A stretch of 11,840 nucleotides of DNA from an uncultured Microbacteriaceae bacterium (GTDB taxonomy: Bacteria; Actinomycetota; Actinomycetes; Actinomycetales; Microbacteriaceae), in contig CAKUJB010000045.1 in NCBI GenBank assembly GCA_934661165.1, positions 1 to 11,840 on the forward strand, in the 5' to 3' direction. The translations under genes were made by a program, and so were the position numbers. The first letter of the stretch is position 1, and the number at the start of each line of letters is the position of its first letter. The notes under the pieces are model-generated. The model did not search any database and had not been told where the DNA came from. It saw nothing but the letters and a program-made list of their open reading frames with translations. Below, in pieces: positions 1 to 6,262 of this stretch.

Positions 1-531
1 GCCGCGACGCGAGCGGGAGCGGGAGCGGCCGGCGCCCTGCTCGCCGTCGGCGCCGTCGCCGTCGCCGGACTCGCCGTCGGCGGACTCGCCGTCGACGGAC
101 TCGGCCGTTGCGTCGTCGCCCTCGGCGGCGGGCGTCTCAGCGGCCTCCGCGGCGGGCGTCTCGGCGCCGTCGGTCGAGACCGCCACCGGCTCAGCCGCCG
201 CGGCGTCCTCAGCCGGCTCCTCGGCCGGCTTCGCCTTCGCGCCGCGCTTGGTCGCCGTGCGCTTCGCGGGCGCCGCCTCGGCCGGCTCGGCCGTCTCGGT
301 GGACCCCGCGGCCTCCGCGGCCTCCGCGGCGATCTCGTTCGGGTCCTGCACGGTCACCCGGCGGGACTTGCGCGCGGGCTTCGTCGCGGGCGCCTTGCCC
401 TGGAGCTCCGCGGCGAGCGCGTCGAGCTCGGCCTGGCGCACCGGGTCGGTCGCCTTCGCCTCGGCCGGCGCGGCCGGCGTCTCGGCGATGGTCGCGTCCG
501 CGCCCTCGGGTGCGGTCTGGTCGTCAGTCAT
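1..531 (-). CDS. rho: Transcription termination factor Rho, N-terminal part (partial; 3' end outside window)
   Basis: Probable Rho, the hexameric RNA-dependent ATPase that ends transcription. Only the first 177 codons are present and they are open to the window edge. The start is ATG at 531, preceded by a strong purine-rich site (GGAGGAAGGA). The visible protein is low-complexity and acidic/alanine-rich: Ala/Glu/Pro/Thr repeats, KKR-like patches near residues 46-58 and 90-102, a five-residue repeat of the xDGES type at 146-165, and an RSRSRSRR segment at 169-176. Actinobacterial Rho proteins carry a disordered, charged, Arg-rich insertion ahead of the RNA-binding cold-shock domain, which fits. 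The ATPase core lies beyond the window. The identification therefore rests on position directly after hom-thrC-thrB, the usual place of rho in actinobacteria, and on composition. The Rho_N (SAP-like) helical domain normally at the very N-terminus is not evident. Another disordered RNA-binding protein cannot be excluded. Confidence 0.72.
   Translation of the reverse strand, partial: MTDDQTAPEGADATIAETPAAPAEAKATDPVRQAELDALAAELQGKAPATKPARKSRRVTVQDPNEIAAEAAEAAGSTETAEPAEAAPAKRTATKRGAKAKPAEEPAEDAAAAEPVAVSTDGAETPAAEAAETPAAEGDDATAESVDGESADGESGDGDGADGEQGAGRSRSRSRRG
37..96 (-). repeat. Tandem 15-bp repeat coding for xDGES units in rho
   Basis: Four consecutive 15-bp units encode VDGES, ADGES, GDGDG and ADGEQ (residues 146-165 of the partial Rho). 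The first two DNA units are nearly identical and the last two are diverged. In-frame repeats like this can expand or contract by slippage without breaking the frame, so length variation between strains is expected here. Confidence 0.7.
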
Positions 532-544
532 GTCTGCGTTCCTT

Positions 545-563
545 CCTCCGCCTGAGACGGAGG
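545..563 (-). promoter_or_regulatory. Hairpin covering part of the rho ribosome binding site
   Basis: On the minus strand CCTCCG (563-558) pairs perfectly with CGGAGG (550-545) across a 7-nt loop. The 3' arm is the upstream half of the rho Shine-Dalgarno stretch. A second purine block, AAGGA (about 544-540), lies outside the stem at good spacing from the ATG at 531, so the hairpin would hide the site only in part. A role in translational control of rho is inference. Confidence 0.4.
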
Positions 564-596
564 TCATCCGCGGCAGAGTCTGATGCCCGGCCACCG

Positions 597-612
597 CTGC
601 CGACATCGGCAG
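597..612. repeat. 16-bp inverted repeat in the thrB-rho gap
   Basis: CTGCCGA-CA-TCGGCAG has perfect 7-bp arms around a 2-nt centre, about 65-80 bp upstream of the rho start and about 42 bp past the thrB stop. The short centre suits a protein-binding dyad better than an RNA stem-loop. No run of T follows it, so it does not look like a classical terminator. Function unknown. Confidence 0.45.
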
Positions 613-654
613 GGCTCACGGGCGGTGAGATGGGAACCGGGCGTGCCCCTGGAA

Positions 655-1602
655 TCAGGCGCCATCCGCACGGTGCACGGCCACTGTAGCACCCTTGAAA
701 TCCACGGCAGGCGTGAGCGAGCGCCACGGGGTGCGGCTCTCGGCGGCGACGATCGCGGCGGCATCGGCGCGCTCGACGGGGTCGGCGGAGAGCACGAGGA
801 TCGACGGCCCGGCCCCCGAGACGACGGCGGGGTGCCCCGCTCGGCGCAGCCGCTGCACGAGCCCGTGCGTCTCCGGCATCGCGCTCGCGCGGTAGTCCTG
901 GTGGAGCCGATCATCCGTCGCCTCGAAGAGGAGCTCCGGGCTCTGCACGAGGGCGGCGACCAGGAGGGCGGAGCGGGAGAGGTTGAAGATCGCGTCCTCG
1001 TACGGCACTGAGCTCGGCTGCAGCGCGCGGGCCACCTCGGTCGGGACCTCGAACTCGGGGACGCACACAAGCGGCGAGACACCGCGATGCACGTTGAACT
1101 TCTTCGCGCGCGGACCGTTCGGTCCGGTCCAGGCGATCGTGAGGCCGCCGTGCAGCGCGGGGGCGACGTTGTCCGGGTGCCCCTCGATCTCGGTCGCGAG
1201 CACGAGGAGCTCGTCCATGGTGAGCACGTCCTCGCGGGCGATGAGGCCCTTCGCCGCCATGAGCCCCGCGACGATCGCCGCGGCGGACGAGCCGAGACCG
1301 CTGCCGTGCGGCACCGCATTCCTCGCGACGAGGTGCACGCCGGGCATCGCGACGCCCGCGTGCTCGAATGCGCGGCGCATCGATCGCACGACGAGGTTCG
1401 TCTCGTCGCTCGGCACCGTGCCCTCGCCGACGCCGGTGACGTCGACGCGCGCGCCGGTGCCCTCGACGACCGTCACCGTGAGCTCGTCGTAGATGCTCAG
1501 CGCGAGGCCGAAGGTGTCGAACCCCGGCCCGAGGTTCGCGCTCGAGGCGGGCACCCGCACATCGACGGCGCGACCTACCGGCGGCGCATCAGCCGGTGGC
1601 AT
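655..1602 (-). CDS. thrB: Homoserine kinase
   Basis: Homoserine kinase phosphorylates homoserine with ATP to O-phosphohomoserine, the substrate of the adjacent threonine synthase; it is cytoplasmic. The 315-residue protein is full length for this GHMP-kinase family. The N-terminal substrate motif VPASSANLGPGFD is at 17-29. The ATP-binding glycine/serine loop PHGSGLGSSAA is at 98-108, EGHPDN is at 140-145, and the C-terminal GHMP motif SGAGPSILVL is at 262-271. The ATG at 1602 shares its A with the thrC TGA stop (TGATG), a 1-nt overlap that implies translational coupling. The gene is the third of hom-thrC-thrB, and the 123-nt gap to rho follows it. No feature suggests loss of function. Confidence 0.96.
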   Translation of the reverse strand: MPPADAPPVGRAVDVRVPASSANLGPGFDTFGLALSIYDELTVTVVEGTGARVDVTGVGEGTVPSDETNLVVRSMRRAFEHAGVAMPGVHLVARNAVPHGSGLGSSAAAIVAGLMAAKGLIAREDVLTMDELLVLATEIEGHPDNVAPALHGGLTIAWTGPNGPRAKKFNVHRGVSPLVCVPEFEVPTEVARALQPSSVPYEDAIFNLSRSALLVAALVQSPELLFEATDDRLHQDYRASAMPETHGLVQRLRRAGHPAVVSGAGPSILVLSADPVERADAAAIVAAESRTPWRSLTPAVDFKGATVAVHRADGA

Positions 1603-2672
1603 CAGCCGAGCCCCAGCACACCCGCCACGGCGGCGGTGTCGACGGCGGTCACCGTCGGCTGCGCGTCGGTGCCGTCGTCGAGACGCAGTCCCCAGCTCGG
1701 GTCCTTGAGGCCGTGGCCCGTCACGGTCGCGACGACGCGCGAGCCCGCGGGGATCGCGCCGGCCGCGGCGCGCTCGAGGAGCCCGGCGATGGAGGCCGCC
1801 GAGGCCGGCTCGACGAAGATGCCGACCTCGCGGGCGAGGATGCGCTGCGCCGCGAGGATGTCCTCGTCGCTGATCGCGCCGAAGTAGCCCTTGCTGTCGT
1901 CGCGGGCCGCAAGCGCGAGCTCCCACGAGGCGGGCTTGCCGATGCGGATCGCGGTCGCGATGGTGTCGGGGTCCTTGACGACCTCGCCGCGGACGATCGG
2001 TGCGGAGCCGGCGGCCTGGAAGCCGAACATGCGCGGCATGCGCGTCGTCGCGCCGCGCGCCGCCTCCTCCCCGTAGCCGCGGTGGTACGCCGTGTAGTTG
2101 CCCGCGTTGCCGACGGGGATGCAGTGGATGTCCGGGGCGTCGCCGAGGACGTCGACGATCTCGAACGCGGCGGTCTTCTGCCCCTCGATCCGGTCGTTGT
2201 TCACGGAGTTGACGAGGTGGACCGGGTACTGGTCGGCGAGCTCGCGCGCGACGTCGAGGCAGTCGTCGAAGTTACCCTGCAGCTGCACGATCCGCGCACC
2301 GTGGGCGGCGGCCTGCGCCATCTTGCTCATCGAGATCCTGCCCTCGGGCACGAGCACCGCCGCGACGATGCCCGCGTGCGCGGCGTACGCGGCGGCGGAG
2401 GCCGAGGTGTTGCCGGTCGAGGCGCAGACGACGGCCTCGGCGCCGCGCTCGACGGCCTTCGTGATCGCCATCGTCATGCCGCGGTCCTTGAAGGAGCCGG
2501 TGGGGTTCATGCCCTCGTACTTGACGTAGACGTCCGCGCCGGTGCGTCGGCTGAGCGCCGGGGCGGGGATGAGCGGGGTGCCGCCCTCGCCGAGCGTGAC
2601 GACCGGGGTCGCCTCGGTCACATCGAGACGATCACGGTACTCTTCGATCACGCCGCGCCACAGATGGGCCAT
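1602..2672 (-). CDS. thrC: Threonine synthase
   Basis: PLP-dependent threonine synthase converts O-phosphohomoserine to threonine and phosphate, the last step of the pathway. The protein has 356 residues, the short form common in actinobacteria, rather than the longer enterobacterial type. The Schiff-base lysine is K62 in GSFKDRG, and substrate/cofactor contacts include STGNTSAS (86-93). The phosphate-binding glycine loop VGNAGN is at 187-192 and TVTGHGLKDP is at 317-326. The ATG start at 2672 lies 4 nt after the hom stop, and its Shine-Dalgarno-like GAAGGA lies inside the last hom codons. Expression is thus tied to hom, and the 1-nt overlap with thrB continues the operon. Confidence 0.96.
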   Translation of the reverse strand: MAHLWRGVIEEYRDRLDVTEATPVVTLGEGGTPLIPAPALSRRTGADVYVKYEGMNPTGSFKDRGMTMAITKAVERGAEAVVCASTGNTSASAAAYAAHAGIVAAVLVPEGRISMSKMAQAAAHGARIVQLQGNFDDCLDVARELADQYPVHLVNSVNNDRIEGQKTAAFEIVDVLGDAPDIHCIPVGNAGNYTAYHRGYGEEAARGATTRMPRMFGFQAAGSAPIVRGEVVKDPDTIATAIRIGKPASWELALAARDDSKGYFGAISDEDILAAQRILAREVGIFVEPASAASIAGLLERAAAGAIPAGSRVVATVTGHGLKDPSWGLRLDDGTDAQPTVTAVDTAAVAGVLGLG

Positions 2673-2676
2673 CTTC

Positions 2677-3993
2677 TTACAGTCCTTCGACTCGGATCAC
2701 ACTGGTCACCGTCGCGACGGCGTCGGAGCCGCCGAGGGCCTCGACGGTCGCGGCGAGGGCGGACTCCGCCGCGCGGTGCGTGACGATGACCAGGGTAGCG
2801 GTCGGCGCCCGCCCCTCGTCACCGCTGCGCACCGTCTGCGACGCGGTCTCGATCGAGACGCCGTGGTCGGCGAACACCTGCGCGATCGTCGCGAGCACGC
2901 CGGGCCGGTCGGTCACGTCGATCGCGATCTGGTACTGCGTCGTGACGCTGTCGAACGGCAGGAGCGGGAGGTCGGCGCTCGTCGACTCGGCGACGCCGGG
3001 ACCCCCGACGAGGTGGCGGCGCGCCGCTGAGACGATGTCGCCGAGGACGGCGGAGGCGGTCTGCACGCCGCCCGCGCCCGCGCCGTAGAACATGAGCGGG
3101 CCGGCGAACTCGGCCTCGACGAAGACCGCGTTGTTGCCGCCGTGCACGGCGGCGAGCGGGTGGCTGCGCGGCACGAGCGCGGGGTGGACGCGGGCGACGA
3201 CGCCCTCGACCCCGTCGGGGCCGGGGACGCGCTCGGCGATCGCGAGGAGCTTGACGACGTAGCCGGCGGCCTTCGCCGCGGCGACCTGCTCCGCGGTGAC
3301 CCCCGAGATGCCCTCGCGGTGGACGGACTCGAGCGGCACGTGGGTGTGGAAGGCGAGGCTCGCGAGGATCGCCGCCTTCTGCGCCGCGTCGTAGCCCTCG
3401 ACATCGAGCGTCGGGTCCGCCTCGAGGTAGCCGAGCTCGCGCGCGACCTGCTGCGCGCGTGCCGCGTCCCAGCCCTCGGTGTCCATCTTGTCGAGGATGT
3501 AGTTCGTCGAGCCGTTGACGATGCCGAGGATGCGGCGGACCCGGTCGCCCGCGAGCGACTCGCGCAGCGGTCGGATGATCGGGATCGCGGCGGCGACGGC
3601 GGCCTCGTAGTACAGCTGCGCGCCGACCTGCTCCGCGAGGTCGAAGAGCTCTGGGCCGTGCGTCGCGAGCAGCGCCTTGTTCGCCGTGATGACGTCCGCG
3701 CCGGAGCCGAGGGCCGCGAGCACGTGGCTGCGGGCGGGCTCGATGCCGCCGATGAGCTCGACGACGATGTCCGCCGCGGTGATGATCGACTCGGCGTCGG
3801 TCGTGAGGAGCTCGGCAGGAATGCGCGGGGTGCGCTCGGCGGCCGGGTCGCGCACGAGCACGCCGATGATCTCGAGCCCGGTGCCGACGCGCGCCTCGAG
3901 CTCCTCGCGATGGGTCGAGAGCAGGTGGACCACGTTGGCCCCGACGGTCCCGCCGCCGAGGATCGCGATCTTGAGGTTCCGGTACTCGATCAC
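2677..3993 (-). CDS. hom: Homoserine dehydrogenase
   Basis: NAD(P)-dependent homoserine dehydrogenase reduces aspartate semialdehyde to homoserine, the branch point to threonine and methionine. The protein has 438 residues, typical for the monofunctional enzyme with a regulatory tail. The Rossmann loop GGGTVG is at 13-18 and TANKALLA is at 103-110. The catalytic region around EADPTLDVEGYDAAQK (191-206) contains E191, D202 and K206, spaced as in the yeast enzyme (E208, D219, K223). A C-terminal ACT domain starts near 355 (IAIDVTDRPGVLATIA) and is the usual site of threonine feedback inhibition. The start is GTG at 3993. It has no clear Shine-Dalgarno, but TACCCT lies exactly 6 nt upstream, suggesting a leaderless mRNA. 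Confidence 0.96.
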   Translation of the reverse strand: MIEYRNLKIAILGGGTVGANVVHLLSTHREELEARVGTGLEIIGVLVRDPAAERTPRIPAELLTTDAESIITAADIVVELIGGIEPARSHVLAALGSGADVITANKALLATHGPELFDLAEQVGAQLYYEAAVAAAIPIIRPLRESLAGDRVRRILGIVNGSTNYILDKMDTEGWDAARAQQVARELGYLEADPTLDVEGYDAAQKAAILASLAFHTHVPLESVHREGISGVTAEQVAAAKAAGYVVKLLAIAERVPGPDGVEGVVARVHPALVPRSHPLAAVHGGNNAVFVEAEFAGPLMFYGAGAGGVQTASAVLGDIVSAARRHLVGGPGVAESTSADLPLLPFDSVTTQYQIAIDVTDRPGVLATIAQVFADHGVSIETASQTVRSGDEGRAPTATLVIVTHRAAESALAATVEALGGSDAVATVTSVIRVEGL

Positions 3994-3999
3994 CCGTCC

Positions 4000-4005
4000 A
4001 GGGTA
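4000..4005 (-). promoter_or_regulatory. Candidate -10 element for hom (leaderless)
   Basis: Minus-strand TACCCT fits TANNNT and is followed by 6 nt and then the GTG of hom, so transcription would begin at the start codon itself. It lies in the 54-nt lysA-hom gap. I see no convincing -35 box. Start site inferred, not shown. Confidence 0.5.
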
Positions 4006-4047
4006 GTGGCCGCGCGGGGCGCCCCAGGCCGCGTCTCGGGCCGGGGT

Positions 4048-5442
4048 TCAGCCGAGGGTCGCGTCGCGGGCGAGGAGGTCGGCGACCGTCTCGCCGCGGA
4101 CGAGGAGCCGGGACCGGCCATCGCGGACGGCGACGACCGGCGGGCGCGGCACCCAGTTGTAGTTGCTCGACATCGCCCAGCCGTACGCGCCGGTCGCGGG
4201 CACCGCGAGGAGGTCGCCGGGGCGGACATCGCCGGGCAGGTACTCGTCGCGCACGACGATGTCGCCCGACTCGCAGTGCATGCCGGCGACGCGGACGAGG
4301 ATCGGCGCCGCGTCGCTGACGCGATCGGCGATCCGCGCCGAGTAGTCGGCGCGGTACAGCGAGGTGCGGAGGTTGTCGCTCATGCCGCCGTCGACGGAGA
4401 CGTAGGTCCGCGTCGCAGGGGCGCCCGCGGTGTCGACGGTGACGGGCTTGATCGTCCCGACCCGGTAGAGCGTCGTCGTCGAGGGCCCGACGATGGAGCG
4501 CCCCGGCTCGACCGCGATGCGCGGCACGGGGATGCCGAGCTCCGCGGCGGCCGCCGCGAGCGCATTCGCGATGCCCGCCGCGATCGTCGCGATGGGCAGG
4601 GGCGCGTCGGCGCTCGTGTACGCGATGCCGAAGCCGCCGCCGAGGTTGAGCTCCGGCACCTCGCCGTCGGCGAGCAGCTGCGCGTGCAGGCGCAGCAGGC
4701 GCCGCGCCGCCTCCCCGAAGCCCTCGGTGTCGAAGATCTGGGAGCCGATGTGCGAGTGGAGGCCGAGGAATGCGAGGCTCGGCTCCGCCCGGATCGCCGC
4801 GACGAGGCGGGGCGCGTCGGCGAGGGTCACGCCGAACTTCTGGTCCTCGTGCGCCGTCGCGAGGTACTCGTGCGTCGAGGCGTGGACCCCGGAGTTGATC
4901 CGGAGGCGCACCCCCTGGACGCGGCCGTGGGTCGCGGCGAACGCCGCGACGCGGCCGATCTCCCACTCGGCGTCGATGACGATCGCGCCGACGCCCTCGG
5001 CGACGGCCGCCGAGAGCTGCGCGTCGGACTTGTTGTTGCCGTGGACGCCGATCCTGGCGGGATCGATGCCGCCGGCGAGCGCGACGACGAGCTCGCCGTG
5101 GCTCGCGACGTCGACGCCGAGGCCGGCCTCGGCGACCCAGCGCACGACCTCGGCGCTCAGGAACGCCTTGCCGGCGTAGTAGACCTTCGCGCTCGAGCCG
5201 ATGCGCGCGATCTCCGCGTCGAACGCGGCCTTCGTCTCGGTCGCCCGCTGCCGGACGTCGAGCTCGTCGACGACGTAGACCGGCGTGCCGTGCTCAGCGA
5301 CGATCGCCTCGGCGGTCATGCCGCCGAGCTCGAGCCCGCCGTCGGCGTCGCGCGTCGCCGTCGCCGACCACACCCCGGGCGCGAGCGCGTTCGGGTCGGC
5401 GGGGGGTCGCAGCCAGGTCGGAGCGAGCGGGTTGGCGTGCAC
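4048..5442 (-). CDS. lysA: Diaminopimelate decarboxylase
   Basis: PLP enzyme that decarboxylates meso-diaminopimelate to L-lysine, the last step of lysine synthesis, drawing on the same precursor used for peptidoglycan. The protein has 464 residues of the fold-type III (alanine-racemase barrel) family. The PLP lysine is K92 in YYAGKAFL. HSHIGSQI is at 229-236, the glycine-rich phosphate loop LGGGFG at 267-272, EPGRSIVG at 312-319 and DGGMSDN at 351-357. The catalytic cysteine motif CESGD is at 390-394 and NYNWVPRP is near 427-434. The start is GTG at 5442. An in-frame TGA sits two codons upstream, so translation cannot start earlier, and no Shine-Dalgarno precedes it. The gene lies 41 nt after the LmeA-like gene and 54 nt before hom, in the argS-lysA-hom order also known from corynebacteria. 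Confidence 0.97.
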   Translation of the reverse strand: MHANPLAPTWLRPPADPNALAPGVWSATATRDADGGLELGGMTAEAIVAEHGTPVYVVDELDVRQRATETKAAFDAEIARIGSSAKVYYAGKAFLSAEVVRWVAEAGLGVDVASHGELVVALAGGIDPARIGVHGNNKSDAQLSAAVAEGVGAIVIDAEWEIGRVAAFAATHGRVQGVRLRINSGVHASTHEYLATAHEDQKFGVTLADAPRLVAAIRAEPSLAFLGLHSHIGSQIFDTEGFGEAARRLLRLHAQLLADGEVPELNLGGGFGIAYTSADAPLPIATIAAGIANALAAAAAELGIPVPRIAVEPGRSIVGPSTTTLYRVGTIKPVTVDTAGAPATRTYVSVDGGMSDNLRTSLYRADYSARIADRVSDAAPILVRVAGMHCESGDIVVRDEYLPGDVRPGDLLAVPATGAYGWAMSSNYNWVPRPPVVAVRDGRSRLLVRGETVADLLARDATLG

Positions 5443-5448
5443 GCGTCA

Positions 5449-5454
5449 AGCCTA
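5449..5454 (-). promoter_or_regulatory. Candidate -10 element for lysA (leaderless)
   Basis: Minus-strand TAGGCT, the same hexamer as before argS and the tRNA gene, is followed by exactly 6 nt (TGACGC) and the GTG start of lysA. The upstream in-frame TGA and the lack of a ribosome binding site fit transcription beginning on the start codon. No clear -35. Confidence 0.55.
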
Positions 5455-5483
5455 CGGCGCGGCCCGCGAGGCTCGCGATCGCC

Positions 5484-6260
5484 TCAGCAGGTGCCGGGGG
5501 TCGACAGCGCCGCCTCGTCGAGCGGGATGCTGTGCCCCTCGACCGTGACGACGAGCTCCGCGGGCGTCACGGCGACGTCCGCGAGCTCGAGCGAGGCGGG
5601 CAGAAGGCTCGCGACGCAGAACGGCCTCGGCTCGGTGAGCGGTCGGATGAGGTCGCCGACGAACGGCACCTCGAGCAGGTCGGCGAGCGGCACCGGGTTG
5701 CCCGCGAGGACGAACTCGGTGGGCGCGAAGACGAGCTCCCCGCCGCTCGCCTCGACCGCGAACCCGATGCCGAGCATGACCTTCGTGAGCACCGCGTCGA
5801 TCTCGGTCTGCAGCCGGACGGTGCCCTGCCCGAGCGACAGGCTCGCAGGATCGAGCCCGATCGCGCCCGCGACGAGCGCGGTCGCGCGGTCCGCGGGCAG
5901 CCGGATGCCGATCGTCGCCTCGTCGAGGACGCGGCGCTCGAGCTGCGGCAGGATCGGCGCCTCGCCGAGGTCGACGGCGACGTCCGTCGGCTCGATGCCG
6001 AGTCGGCCGGCGACCTCCTGCTGAATGCGCTGCGTCACCTCCGCCCTCGCCGCGTCGTCGAGCCCGGGCACCGGCGCGCGGCCGGAGGCCCACAGCCACA
6101 CGAAGACGCCCGCGACGAGCACGGCCGCCGCGACGAGGCCGAGGACGAGCCACAGCACCCAGCGCCGGCGTGCGCGCGGCGCGGGCGCGTCGACGACGAC
6201 GACCTCCGTCGGCGCGTTGGGCACGGCGGGCAGGCGCTCGGTGTCGCGCGGGTCGCTCAC
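5484..6260 (-). CDS. Membrane-anchored DUF2993/LmeA-like lipid-binding protein
   Basis: The 258-residue protein has a short cytoplasmic N-terminus (1-29), an RARRR patch (29-33), and a single hydrophobic membrane segment at about 34-58. The remaining 200 residues would face outward. That part is built of alternating strands and short helices, with internal phrases such as TEFVLAGNPVPLADLLEVPF (181-200), and ends in GTC. This matches my picture of actinobacterial DUF2993 proteins, the family of mycobacterial LmeA, a phosphatidylinositol/phospholipid-binding envelope protein linked to lipoglycan synthesis. The assignment is by pattern, not search. The start is GTG at 6260, 2 nt after the argS stop, so the two are surely co-transcribed and probably coupled; GGAG in the end of argS may serve as ribosome binding site. 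Why a lipid-binding protein sits between argS and lysA is unclear. Confidence 0.7.
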   Translation of the reverse strand: MSDPRDTERLPAVPNAPTEVVVVDAPAPRARRRWVLWLVLGLVAAAVLVAGVFVWLWASGRAPVPGLDDAARAEVTQRIQQEVAGRLGIEPTDVAVDLGEAPILPQLERRVLDEATIGIRLPADRATALVAGAIGLDPASLSLGQGTVRLQTEIDAVLTKVMLGIGFAVEASGGELVFAPTEFVLAGNPVPLADLLEVPFVGDLIRPLTEPRPFCVASLLPASLELADVAVTPAELVVTVEGHSIPLDEAALSTPGTC

Positions 6261-6262
6261 GC

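Noticed and set aside
108..689. Plus-strand frames opposite rho
   Set aside because: They arise from the repetitive GC-rich rho N-terminus. They have no ribosome binding site and a low-complexity Arg/Pro translation.
2819..4966. A 715-codon minus-strand frame overlapping hom and lysA
   Set aside because: It is a shifted frame of two clear enzymes. Its Arg/Pro/Gly-rich translation has no recognisable motif.
3142..6024. A 960-codon open frame on the plus strand, antisense to hom, lysA and the LmeA-like gene
   Set aside because: It is a shadow frame caused by high GC in third codon positions. It is Arg/Asp/Val-rich with no domain, and it covers several well-recognised genes on the other strand.
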